From Gnomoniopsis sp. IMI 355080 (Eukaryota > Ascomycota > Sordariomycetes > Diaporthales > Gnomoniaceae): a DNA stretch of 64,000 nt. Of the stretch, positions 34,647-46,245 are shown one piece after another (the stretch's first letter is position 1; each line of letters opens with the position of its first letter). The position numbers and the translations under genes are program-made. The notes beneath the pieces are model-generated. The model did not search any database. It saw nothing but the letters and a program-made list of their open reading frames with translations, and was not told where the DNA came from. The DNA lies in NCBI GenBank assembly GCA_027946555.1, contig JAPEVC010000020.1:170256-234255 (forward strand), in the 5' to 3' direction.

Positions 34647-35970
34647 ATGTTTTCCCGCACTCTCGCAGCTTCGGCTCGGTCCATGGCCAACATGACCACG
34701 CCCCTCGCCTCATCCAGTCCTGCTATGTCGAGGTAAATTTCTGTCCTCGCTGTCATGAGAAAGCCGCTGGGCATCTCAGCCTATCCTACGCCCCCAAGGA
34801 CGGACCACGAATCTGTACGAGGAATCAAGACCTGAGAAGTCCAGCTTGATACTATGACTTGGTCCGTCTTGCACGCGCAAAAAGAGAGATGGAGAGAGCA
34901 AACCCTCCCCTAACATCGAACTTCAGCGTCACTTCTCGGTCAGAGGTTTATACTCTACCGGATTGCCTCCTATTGTTCATATAAATCAGCTGCGGCATAC
35001 CCGCGTGGCATGATGTGAAAGACGCGGAATCTCCCTTTATGCCCAAATTATTGTGTACTTAGTGATACCCAATACAACATGAAATATCATACCCATCTCT
35101 TCCCAATTCTCAGTCTCGCGATGTAGCATGTCTTGGTCTGAACGCCAAGGTGTGTGACCGCTTTCCCTCTGTCCACGCAGGGCAAAAGTCACTAACATTT
35201 TCTCACCAGATACTTCTCCGCCTCAGCTAGCGTCGCCGTCTCAAAGGTATTCGTTGGGTAAGTGTATCAACAATCCACGAGAACGCACTATACTGACTCG
35301 CATATATAGTGGTCTGTCATGGAATATCAATACGGATCAGCTCAGGGAGCATTATGAAAAGTTCGGCGACATCGAAGAGGTTGTGAGTACTTCCTGCTGC
35401 GTCAAAAACCTCCAGCTATCCGCCTTGGACATGAGCAAATCTGGCCCAAATTAGATGGGGAAAGCCTAATCCTTTCGTCCAGAACATTCCCGTCAACCGA
35501 GAGGATGGTTCCAGCCGTGGTTTCGGTTTCGTCGTGTTCAGTGATAACCAGGCCGACAACAAGACCAGTGATGACGTGATGCAGGAGGCCATCTCAGAGA
35601 CCCACAACACTGAGTGAGTCAAACTTTGCCCGACATTACACCGCCTTGCTTTCGTCTGAGTTCGCGTGGGGAATGCTGTGGTAGCTACATCTCGAAACAT
35701 ATATGCTGACTTGTGCTGTGAAAAAGGCTTGACGGACGCACGATTACTGTTAACGAGGCTCAGGAGCGCAGACCTCGTGAGGGAGGCTTCAGCCGTGGCG
35801 GCGGCCAACGTCGTGGGGGAGGCTTCAGCCGTGGCGGTGGCCAGCGTCGTGAGGGAGGCTACGGCCGTGGCGGCGGTCGTGGTGGTTACAGCCGTGGTTC
35901 ATATGGAGGTGGTGGTCGGGACAACTATGGAGGTGGTGGCCGCGACAACTACGGCAGCGACTCCTTTTAG
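34647..35970 (+). CDS. Glycine-rich RRM protein with mitochondrial-type leader
   Basis: Five exons, 34647..34732, 35210..35257, 35310..35382, 35483..35613 and 35727..35970, give 193 residues. Introns are 477, 52, 100 and 113 nt. Phases agree, and the joins rebuild one complete RRM: RNP2 KVFVGGLSW at residues 40-48 and RNP1 SRGFGFVVF near 78-86. The first 40 residues (MFSRTLAASARSMANMTT and on to SRYFSASASVAVS) are rich in Arg, Ser and Ala, lack acidic residues and contain a typical RYFSAS cleavage region. This predicts import into the mitochondrial matrix. The C-terminal 60 residues are RGG/GYGRGG repeats. Mitochondrial glycine-rich RNA-binding proteins handle organellar transcripts. Exon 2 is only 48 nt and carries the end of the leader plus RNP2, so skipping it would destroy both. 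Confidence 0.9.
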
Positions 35971-36742
35971 AATGCCCAGGAGCATGAGATTCTGGAAGAA
36001 TGCGCTTACGAAAGAATGCTGTCTAGCCGGGTTCGGAGCAAGAGTGCGGCCTTCGCAAATTGTCTATCAGACAAGGATTGGATCAGCGGCAACGTCACAG
36101 TATTGAACATGCCAGAGAGGAAGTGCTGATCGTATGGATGCAGGTGGTGGCAGGCTGATGGGATCAGGAAGGCCTGGATGCGACTGTATATCATCATCGA
36201 GTTGTACGACTACCCAGCTTTTCAAAACACAGAGAGGAAAAAAGACATGAACACGTCCTGCATGACGAACTAGCTGTGATACCAGTATACTATGTTCAAC
36301 GCCGACTTGTGACATTAGATACTGGGAATAGCTAGGATTACCTTGAGGGATTACCTCAACCTCCACTCAGCTTCTAAGTTTGATTCTAGTTTGGCTTAAG
36401 AGACCATTTGATTCTTTCCAAATGTATACGTCGCTCGTTTATATCAACATTCCGCGGGAAAGGTGTGTACTTAAGGACTCCAAAAAGCCCGACCCAAGGA
36501 GTGACCTCGGGAGTGATGCTCAATCTTGAGGGATTGCTTCGAACCATGTTTCCTTCCGGTCTCCCGCGTATGTTGCAACCCATGAAGTGAATAAAACATA
36601 GGCTGCCTGGTTGCCCGTGGGCAGAGTGCACATAGTTGATGCAACAATAAACCAGGTGTTAAGCTTTGTTCTCCTTTCTAAGTGCCCTACGTCAGAAACC
36701 GATCCCAATACACCCCTAGTCTTGTTATAAAAAAACACCGCA
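35971..36742. other. Convergent 3' intergenic region of 770 bp
   Basis: This lies between the stop codons of the RRM gene (plus) and the 92-residue protein gene (minus). No gene seen. Confidence 0.45.
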
Positions 36743-37091
36743 TTACTTGGAAGACGTGCTGCCTATCTTCGTGGCAAATGCAGCCAACGACACGGCCCGC
36801 ATACCGAGCACATCAGGATCGTTCTGCTCCAATTGCTTAGGGTCCTTTGCCATTGCCTCGATACATCCTTTTACAGTCGGCAATGCCTCCTTGAGAACGG
36901 TTGCTGCGTGCTCCTTCATTTGTTGAGGCTCCTTGCCAGCCACTGTGAAATTTGTGATTAGTCTCACGAAACATTTCGGAAATGAACCTGGGTAGGCCTT
37001 TATAATACTTACTAGTTGTTTTGGCGTCAGCAGCAATAAGACCTTGTGCGGTCGCCGTGGCGGACTTGTCGATCTGTTCGAGGGTGGCCAT
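36743..37091 (-). CDS. Small helical protein, 92 residues, unknown
   Basis: Two exons, complement(36743..36942, 37013..37091), with a 70-nt intron (GTAAGT donor, ACTAATC branch-like site, CACAG acceptor). The product is 92 residues and begins MATLEQIDKSATATAQGL. It is Ala/Lys/Glu-rich, predicted mostly helical, with one cysteine (KGCIEAMAKDP) and no signal peptide or membrane segment. It ends SLAAFATKIGSTSSK. I do not recognise the family. The clean splice signals, codon-like composition and ATG context support a real gene. Confidence 0.7.
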
Positions 37092-37609
37092 TATGTTTGG
37101 CTTCTAGTTGGAATGGGTCTGATCAGGTTTATGAAGACAAAGGGTATCGTGCTTCTATGTGAACGTCCTGGCAGTTTTAGAAAGGCTAGGTACGATCGCG
37201 GGCTTGGACAGAGTGAATATAATGCCTAAAATTGAAAGAGCTAGAGTTCCAGAGTGGTTGGCGATGTGGTAGCAAATCAAAACTTATACATGCCTCGGAA
37301 GATCTGATATCATACAGTAGAGTATACTTTGCTAAATACTTTGTGTTGCAAATGTCAAAGTGGTATTGTGGGCCTAGTGGCAACACTGTAGATGCACTGA
37401 TGCAGTGAGATGTGCCAAGTTTCCAACTTGCTCTTCTAACTCTAGTCGTGCAGGCCCACAGCAAATGTCATACTGTGTATGAACCCAACGATGCAGATCC
37501 TGTTGATACTTCTGCATCTTCCCTCGAATCGAGTAGTAGATCCCATTATACATGCGCCGCAAGATTAAGCCTTACTAATATCAGTGTCCTCGAGTGTCAG
37601 ATCAGAGTC
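37092..37609. other. Intergenic region of 520 bp, nothing seen
   Basis: This is the upstream region of the 92-residue protein gene and the 3' flank of the glycosyltransferase gene, both on minus. Confidence 0.45.
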
Positions 37610-39208
37610 TTACTCCTCCAGCTCCGTCAAATCCTTCCGGTTCTCATCGGACGTCTCTGAGGCATCCGTTGCCTCAGCAGTACGCCAGTCTACTGCTTGG
37701 GGAGGGGGCGCGACGGCCTGCTGAGTGTTCTCCAGATTATACAACACGTTGGGCTTCGTCCTCTCGAAATCAGGCTCAGCTTCAACGGTCTTCTTTTTTC
37801 CGAGGTATCGATCAACATCCTGTGCGTCAAAGTCAATGAAATTGGCTCCAGGGCCATCGCGATCAAGCATCCATTTGAACCGATCCGCATTGGCTTTGAG
37901 GTATGGAGGCAGGTCGGGATTGGACTCTATGCGAGAAAGGTTGCTGCGCTCGAGGCTGCTCGCATGTTAGCAATGTCTAAAGGTATGACAGGGTCACTGT
38001 GCTCACAGATCAACACCGTTCATCACCCTGTCTACAACTCGTCCCGCAGCTTTCCATCGTGGTCCGTCTGCCCAGATGACGCCCGACTTGTTCAGCTTGG
38101 CTAGGGTCTCCGTGATGGTGCGATCGCAGAGATAGCACGTCCATCCTCCATCAGCAAATGTATACTGGTCCTGGCCCCTGTGCTTCCGCAGGTCAGCGGG
38201 CAAAATAGTGTCGGCGCCCGTGTATACCGTTGCCTGTGGGTGCGGCCACCACTCGTTTCCGACTTGCAATTCTTGGCCAGCCCTCGACGAGATCTTCATG
38301 TACTGGTAGCTATACCAGTACTTTCTAGTGCGAATGGTCGTTCGCTCAGGGATAGCGCAGTTGCGAAGGATCTTCATGGTGACAGGCCTGACTAGCTCCT
38401 CGACGTCCGAGATGAGCAGGACATCACCCGGCTCCACCCTCTGCTTGCCTGTAAGCAATGGAATTACCCGAGTATAAAAAGCATTACGCGTCGTCATTTC
38501 GTGATCCAGACCGTCTTTGAAATCGTGGGAATGCTGAGAAAGGCTGTGGCGTATGATCCTAGCGTGATATGCGGAGAGACGGTCTTTCCAGATCTTGTCG
38601 AGGAGCGATGGTGCCTCGATCCGTGGTGCGCCAGAAAGCGATTCGCGTGAAGGATCGGCGGATGCCTTTTTTTCGATGGATGGTGCCTCCAGCATGATAA
38701 AGTACTCCACATATGGATACATGGACGCAAGATGTAGCTCAAGCATGTCAGCGGTAGTGGTAGGAGTTATGAGAAGCAGGTCATAGATCCTCCGCGGGGT
38801 GGTTACATGCTGGGCATGTTTTCCGAGTCCGACTGGGGCCGAATTATTGTGCGGCTCTAGATGGAAGCGAAAGCAAAGCTTTTCTGCATCTGAATAGCTG
38901 AGAACCTGATCTGAGGCGGTGGGTATCCGGGCCAAGTCCCTGTCCTTTTGGTGGGCACTGACGAAGGGACCAGTCTTCACTTCTTCAATGATCGAGACTG
39001 AGGACTGCGGAAACAATGTATCATCAGGATCTCCTGTGTCTGTATTTTGTCGAAAGCCAGTACGCGGTCCAATAATCCAGACCAGGACGAGTGCCACAGC
39101 AGCTAGGAGCGCTCTGGATCTTGGCGTCAGAGGCACCCTCAACGGCGATTTCACCGGCAGACTAGCCGCAAGGGCCCGCAGGCTGCGGACTGGTTTCTTC
39201 AACGACAT
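37610..39208 (-). CDS. GT17 glycosyltransferase, type II membrane protein
   Basis: Two exons, complement(37610..37955, 38007..39208), give 515 residues. The 51-nt intron has GTGAGC, GCTAAC and GCAG signals. A basic cytosolic tail of about 31 residues precedes a single membrane segment (ALLAAVALVLVWIIG, residues 33-47), the topology of a Golgi glycosyltransferase. The luminal domain holds the family 17 signatures: YDLLLI...ELHLASMYPYVEYFIMLEA near 142-175, the acidic metal/nucleotide-sugar motif ISDVEELVRP at 266-275 (usually DVDEIP), and GGWTCYLCDR at 354-363, equivalent to DWHCSYC. The founder enzyme in animals is GnT-III, which adds the bisecting GlcNAc to N-glycans. The fungal product is unknown. 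The last 115 residues are a less conserved acidic extension. The start is the first in-frame ATG. Confidence 0.88.
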
Positions 39209-40175
39209 GTTGGTGAGAATCGCGGCAGAAGCAGAGCACAAAAGTACATGGCTCGTGTCATTTTAGAGAAGTAGAGCCGAGCCGACGGCCTCGAACAGTG
39301 GGCGGCTGGACAGCGTGGCGGCATGCATCCGCGCACGAAGGGAGACATACCTACCAAGTGTGGCACTTGTGGCCAGCTCAGCCGTTATCCCTTGGCCCAC
39401 ACTTGCGGCAGCCGTTATCTCGTGTTGTTGTTTTGGGATACAAGAGGAAAGACATTGTGTGTGCTTGTAGCCGGGGGAAGAATGCGCTCAAAGAGATCCC
39501 TGCGCCGATCCCCACAAATAAGACCCTGCCTGTATCTCTGTACCCACCTCACTAAGCAACCTTATTTTGACCATCCTACCTAGGTTCTTTGCCAAAGACT
39601 TCTATTTACAGGACTCAATACATTGAGGAAGATGATGGCAGTTTAGTCAATGCCGGTTTCTTTCGTTTAATTTGTATGGTCATGGCGAGCAGGTGATCAT
39701 GGAACGGTACAGGTTGCAAAGGCGGTAGTGAGACTCCAAATGCATCTTTCTAGTAAAGTACATACCTTTCTTTCTTGTGTAGCCATGGGAGTCCTCCTAG
39801 TTTTAAGTCTTCCATGTCTATTGGTACATGTGGACAGAATAAGGCGCATGGACGATTAGAGAAGGGAAGAAAGGGGCAACACCTTTTTTTGCTGCCCTCA
39901 CCTACCAGCCCTATACATGTCTTGATTCTCCCTTGCCCGACGTCTCCCTTCCTGGCTATGTATTATGTCTCGTTTCCTTCAGATCGATGCTTCCTTGGGT
40001 ATTTTGTAGATTCAGCGCTTGATTTGGCAAGGGATTTACACTCACTTTTGGGCACTCCCATCTTTGCATCTCTTCTACTTTTGTCATTTACTGGACCACA
40101 ATGGTGTCTTCAGACAGCAGATAATCTTTCAACTCGAAGCTTTTCGCAAACTCGGACGAATTATCTACCACCGCA
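39209..40175. other. Divergent intergenic region of 970 bp
   Basis: This lies between the GT17 start (minus) and the transporter start (plus). It includes a CCTAGG word at about 39579 and T-rich stretches before 40176. No gene is supportable. Confidence 0.45.
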
Positions 40176-41494
40176 ATGCCGACCGGGGCATTTCCTAAAA
40201 GCCAGATGGCCCTCCCCATCGTAGAAAAGCCGCAGAAGCACGTCCGGAATTCTGGCGCCCACCCGGCTTTCTACATCACCAGCTGGATATTCTTCTCCAA
40301 TCTGACAATACTGTTTAACAAATGGCTCATAGACTCAGCTGGCTTCCGTAAGCTTCAACAATTCCCATTGACTACACACGCTTTGCTAAAGTTGAAGACG
40401 ACTGACGCGAGCCCCAAGCATACCGTGAGATCACCACCCATCGGATTCGGGACTTGCGCTATATCGTCTAGACTGCGATCTAACATATGTACAACAGCCA
40501 TACTTCTCACAACATGGCACATGATCTTCGCAGCCATCGCTACTCAAATCCTTGCTCGGACCACAAGACTCCTCAGTGGCCGGAAGGCAGTCCACATGTC
40601 TGGCGAAAAATATATGCGCGCAGTCGTCCCCATTGGGGGTGTTTACAGTGCCAGTCTGGTCTGCAGTAACATGCCCTATCTCTACCTGAGCGTGTCATTC
40701 ATTCAGATGCTCAAGGCATGTCCCCCAAACCAAGACACCAACTCCAGACTGATGAGCTGACAAATCTCCAACTATGCGCAGGCAGGAGGTCCTGTTATGA
40801 CCCTCTTCATCGCCTGGCTCTGGGGCATTGCCAACCCAACCAAGACCGCCGTGCTCAAGGTTCTTATCATTGTCTTCGGTGTCGTTATCGCCAGCGTCGG
40901 CGAGATCCGCATAAGTTGGATCGGCGTGTTTTACCAAGTTGCTGGGCTTGTGTTCGAGTCTACGCGTCTTGTCATGATCCAGGTGCTTCTGTCAGAAGAT
41001 GGTGAGAAAATGGATCCGCTTGTTAGTCTCTATTATTTTGCTCCTGTCTGTGGAGCAATGAACTTGGTTGTGGTTTGTTTCACCGAAGCAGGATCATTCC
41101 AAATGGGAGATTTTCAGAAGGTGGGAATCTTCTTCTTGGTTCTCAATGCGATAGTAGCTTTCGGCTTGAATATTGCTAGCGTTTTCTTGGTGCGTCTTCC
41201 AGCCTGCTCCCCCTTCCCTCAAACACGGCTATGAGTATCTTGGGGTTGGTGTTTGCTCGGGTCACTGACGTGTGAATCTAGATCGGTAAAACGAGCAGTC
41301 TGGTCATGTCACTGTCCAGCATATTCAAGGGAATCTTGCTGGTAGTAACAGGCGTTCTTATATGGGGTACGCCGATAGGCGGGCTGCAAATGTTTGGATA
41401 CCTCATTGCTCTCGTTGGCTTATTTCTTTATTCGGTACCCACAGTCAGGATCGTGGAGTGGTTTTCATCTACACGATCTCGTTTAGCAATCTAA
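40176..41494 (+). CDS. Triose-phosphate/nucleotide-sugar transporter family (DMT/TPT) protein
   Basis: Four exons, 40176..40347, 40498..40715, 40782..41189 and 41282..41494, give 336 residues. Introns are 150, 66 and 92 nt. The second uses a rare GC donor (AAG|GCATGT) and is required to join FIQMLKA to GGPVMTLFIAWLWG. About ten hydrophobic segments run through the protein. Family marks are NKWLIDSAGFP-ILLTTWHM near residues 48-66, YLYLSVSFIQMLKA near 116-130 and a C-terminal IGKTSSLVMSLSSIFKGILL, the conserved KTSSL/K-G motif of the Tpt/EamA group. Related fungal proteins sit in Golgi or ER membranes and exchange phosphorylated sugars or nucleotide sugars. The substrate cannot be read from sequence. 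Its position next to a glycosyltransferase is suggestive but not proof. Confidence 0.88.
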
Positions 41495-42060
41495 TTGCTT
41501 GGACGACCCAATTCTCACCATAATGAGACAACGTCGAGCTGCCACTTCGGCGGAGGGGAAGGGTTCACAGTCTTCTTCCTCCTTGCGAGGCGCAAGGAGG
41601 ACGCGCCTTCTTACATACTTGATAGAAATGGCGTTCAATTAATGGGACCTAGATAGAACAGTGTACACATCATTTTCCGAATATAGCATATCGTGGATAG
41701 GGAGGAAGCATTCGGTAGCAGAAGTTGTTGGGCAATTGCATATCTCCATCCGGCATGTTACTACCCTGGCCGCCTGGCAACCTGGGCCGGGCCGGTCCTT
41801 TGGATCGGCCCCTGGGTCCGATCACGACCGACGATCTCCTAGCATCCACTTGATGCTTCTGGGGTCGCCAATGATCACGATGCCGGACTCAAGGGAGCAA
41901 GCTTGAGAGGTGCTCCTCTCAGGGTTGAGTCGGCACTGAGCCCTCTTGAAGCGTAGATATTTATCTCTTGGACAATCCCCCGACTTCCTACCTAGGTAGG
42001 CGACGTCACGTCTGCCCAGGTGTTCTTCACTTTCAATAAAACAACTCAACAGTCACCAGC
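41495..42060. other. Intergenic region of 570 bp
   Basis: This is the upstream region of the 5-oxoprolinase gene. It contains a CCTACCTAGGTAGG palindrome at about 41988-42001, 60 bp before the start codon, and a GACGTCACGTC word at about 42002-42012. No gene seen. Confidence 0.5.
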
Positions 42061-45000
42061 ATGCCGACTGCGGTAGTCAGCGAAAGGTCCCTTCGTATCT
42101 CGATAGACCGTGGCGGTACTTTTACCGATTGCATTGCCCAAGCCCCCGGCCACGAGGACATTATCATCAAGATTCTCTCGGTTGATCCGAACAATTACGA
42201 CGATGCGCCCACGGAGGCCATCCGACTGGTGTTGGAAGCATTCCACAAAAAGCCAATCGCACGGGGTACTGAATTAGATCTCGCTAGTGTAGGTGAGTCC
42301 GAAGCTGTGAGCCTGTGACCCGCGGCCATTTCACATCTCATCTGACGGCCTCATGTCATAGAATGGATCAGAATGGGCACAACCGTGGCCACCAACGCCC
42401 TTCTAGAGCGCAAAGGCGAGAGGACTGCACTCCTCGTTACACAAGGCTTCAAAGACATTCTCGTCATCGGGAATCAGTCGCGCCCTTTTATGTTTGATCT
42501 CTCAATCAAGAGACCTGAAGTCCTGTACTCGGATGTATTTGAAGTTTACGAGAGGGTTGTCCCGGAAGCGTGCTTTGACTCCGAACTCAGACGCCTCAAA
42601 ATGCATCACCCGAAAGTAGACAACATAGCAGAAAGTGTGGTTGGGACTTCAGGAGAGCGCGTCTTAGTTACCAAAAGCCTGGACGTCAACGCTGTCCGCA
42701 CATATTTGCAGCGGATCTACACAGAGGGCTACCGCTCCATCGCAGTGTGCTTGATGCATTCCTACATCTTTCCCCAGCACGAACTCCGCATACGGGAGCT
42801 CGCCCGGGAAGTTGGCTTTGAGCACGTTTCGTTGTCCCACGAGGTATCGCGTCGCTCCAAGATTGTTCCCCGTGGCAACTCCGCAGTAGTCGATGGTTAT
42901 CTTACGCCTTCGATCGAAGAGTACCTGCGCACGTTCCGGTCCAACTTCCCCAATCTGGACAAGACTCGGACGAAGATTGAGTTCATGCAGTCCTCTGGCG
43001 GTCTAGTCCCTGCACATTCCGTATCTGGTCTTCACTCGATCTTGTCTGGGCCAGCTGGTGGCGTGGTAGGCTACGCAGCGACTTGTTACGATCGTGAAGA
43101 GAAGGTTCCAGTAATAGGGCTCGACATGGGCGGCACTAGCACAGATGTCAGTCGCTTTGACGGCGAGCTGGACCAAGTATTTGAGACTACGACTGCCGGA
43201 ATTCCAATTCATGTGCCACAGCTCAACATTAATACGATTGCTGCGGGAGGAGGAAGTGTTCTTGCTTGGAGAGATGGGCTGATGACTGTAGGGCCCGAGA
43301 GCGCAGGAAGCCATCCCGGGCCCGCCTGTTATCGAAATGGAGGACCATTAACCGTTACCGATGCAAATTTAGCCTTAGGGAGGCTGGTACCAGAGTTCTT
43401 CCCAAGCGTGTTTGGCCCGCGGAAGGATCAGGCCCTCGACAGAGAGATCGTGCTTGTGAAGTTCCAGGAGCTTTCAGAAGTGATCAACAAAGACACAAAA
43501 AAGAGTCTGAGCTGGGAGGAAGTGGCCTCTGGATTTCTCCAGGTTGCCAATCAAGCCATGTGTGGCCCGATCAGAAGCCTGACCGAAGCGAGGGGCTATG
43601 ATACTGAAGCGCATCATCTGGCCTCTTTTGGTGGTGCAGGTGGGCAGCACTCATGCGCTGTCGCCGAGATACTAGGCATCAAGAAAGTTCTGATCCACAA
43701 ACATGCCTCTATTCTGTCAGCATACGGTATTGGCGTGGCGGATGTGGTGCGCGAGGAGACGAGGCCCTGTAACAAAGACATTGCCACCTCTGCTTTCAGC
43801 ATTGCAGGGGCGATGGAAGAGCTCGCAGATGTGGCGGGGAAGCACGAATCTATGCAAGGCTTCACAGAAGGGAGGGTTCAGATCCGCAAATATTTGAGCA
43901 TGCGGTACGAGGGGAGCGAGACGAGCATCATGACAGTCGCTGATGGCGAGATCGAACAGGCGAAAAGGGACTTTGTCGCCGCGCACCATAGGCAGTTCGG
44001 TTTCACGCCTACTGGCCGGGCGATTTGGGTTGATTCGGTTCGGATCCGAGCTGTTGCGAGCGGGAAGAAAGACGTTTCTGAAGGCAACAAAGACAACGCT
44101 TGTATTCAGGGTAAGGTTGGTGTCCAACCCTCTCAGGAGCATTCGAAACTGCCAGACAAGCAGACACGGTCTGTGTACTTCACTTCACTGGGGTGGACTG
44201 ATATACCAGTATACACAATCAGTCTTTTCCAACAAGAACCTGGCCTTGTTGTCACTGGTCCTGCCCTGGTAGTCGATAAGACGCAGACCATTGTCGTCGG
44301 GCCCAACTCGTCTTGCAGATTCAACGCCAGCAAAGATCTTCTCATACTCGAGGTCGCGCCGGAGGCGGCGCATAGTGGAGCCGAGTGCAAGAACGACCAT
44401 GTGGAAATTGAGCCAGTCAAGCTTTCTGTTTTTCGGCACCGTTTCTTTGGCATCGCAGAGCAGATGGGCCGTGTGCTCCAGATGGTCAGTGTCAGTGCCA
44501 ATATCAAGGAGAGGCTCGACTTCAGCTGCGCCATATTCACTCCCAACGGACACCTCGTGGCCAATGCGCCGCATGTACCTGCGATGATCGGCAGTATGGC
44601 CTTCGCCGTGAAGTCTCAGATTGTTGAATGGGAAGGGAAGCTTCGAGATGGTGATGTTTTGCTCTCGAACTCTCCAGTGTATGGCGGCGTCCACCTCCCG
44701 GACCTGACAGTGATCACGCCTGTCTTTGATGCACAAGACAAGTCCAAGATTATCTTTTGGACAGCATCACGCGGACACCATGCAGAGTAAGTGCCAGTAT
44801 CTCAAATTTCCGCGTTGCTGAACTTGAATTAATTCTGTGTAGCGTCGGAGGCTCATTACCTGGATCCATGCCCCCTACGTCGAAACATTTATCCGAAGAG
44901 GGAGCTCTGTTTGAATCGTTCTTGCTCATCCGCGACGGGAAATTCCAGGACGCTGAACTCGAGCGCATCCTTTGCGTTGAGCCTGCCAAATATCCTGGGT

Positions 45001-46130
45001 GCTCTGGCTCGCGGTGCTTCCAAGACAACGTGACGGATATCAAGGCACAGGCCGCGGCCAATCACTGCGGTATCCGCCTAGTACGGAAGCTGATCGATGA
45101 GTACACGATGCCTGTTGTCCAGCTATACATGGGTGCAATCCAAGACGCCGCTGAGCTGGCGATTCGAAACCTCTTCAGATCCTTGGCCGCCAAACATACT
45201 AGTACACAGACACGGTCCGGTCAGCCACAGCTCACTGCAGTAGACTTTATGGACGACGGCACGCCCATCTGTTTGAGCGTCACCATCTCACCTCAGACGG
45301 GCTCCGCCGTGCTCGACTTTACTGGGACTGGCGCCCAAGTTCTCGGAAATTGGAACGCCCCTGAGGCGATCACCCACTCGGCTGTCCTATATGCGCTACG
45401 GTGCATGGTCGGAAACGACATTCCGCTGAACCATGGATGCATCAAACCGATTGAGTTGGTGATTCCGCCATCCTCGCTGCTGAGTCCCCACCGCGACGCA
45501 GCTGTATGTGCCGGCAACGTGTTGACGTCTCAGAGAATTGTGGACGTCATTTTCAAAGCGTTCGGGACATGCGCCGCTAGCCAGGGGTGTATGAATAACT
45601 TTACATTCGGTGTTGATGGTGCTCGGGGCGCGTCGGCCGACCAAGACGAAACAATCGGGTTTGGATATTATGAAACCATAGCAGGCGGCGGTGGCGCAGG
45701 GCCGACCTGGGTTGGAACAAGTGGCGTCCATACACATATGACCAACACACGTATCACAGATCCAGAGAGCCTGGAGAGAAGGTACCCAGTAGTACTCAGA
45801 CGATTTGGGCTGAGAACCGGAAGTGGTGGTCGAGGTTTACATCGTGGTGGCGATGGCGTGGTCAGAGAGGTGGAATTTAGGGTACCGATGACAGCTTCCA
45901 TACTGAGTGAAAGAAGAGCTTTTGCGCCGTATGGGATGAAGGGCGGAGGGGATGGCGTAAGAGGCCTAAATACTTGGATACAAGAGAGTGAGGATGGGAC
46001 TGGGAAGGCAGAGGTCAAGGTGAATGTAGGCGGGAAGGGGTCGGTGAAAGTAAATGCCGGAGATAGATTTGTGGTTGAGACGCCTGGTGGCGGAGCTTGG
46101 GGTCCTGAGCAGGGCGAAGATGACGATTAA
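42061..46130 (+). CDS. OXP1: 5-oxoprolinase (ATP-hydrolysing), hydantoinase A/B fusion
   Basis: Three exons, 42061..42292, 42362..44786 and 44843..46130, give 1314 residues, close to the roughly 1,290 of eukaryotic 5-oxoprolinases. Introns are 69 and 56 nt. The N-terminal hydantoinase A part opens with the ATP-binding ISIDRGGTFTD (residues 13-23) and, after the first splice, EWIRMGTTVATNALLERKG. A second phosphate-loop segment is GLDMGGTSTDVSRF. The second splice restores SRGHHADVGGSLPGSMPP at the start of the active part of hydantoinase B, and the C-terminus carries GGGGAGPTWVGTSGVHTHMTN. The cytosolic enzyme opens 5-oxo-L-proline to glutamate with ATP in the gamma-glutamyl (glutathione) cycle. 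A hydantoinase of other specificity is possible but the fused A-B layout favours oxoprolinase. It converges on the esterase fusion gene, 115 bp between stops. Confidence 0.93.
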
Positions 46131-46245
46131 ATAGGTACATTTCCTCCTTGCAGAATAACTGTAGACCGAAATGTTTTAATTCAGTCTGCCACATACTTCC
46201 GCTCTGGAGATGGCATCGCAATGGCCTCGGGACTGAAACATTTGA

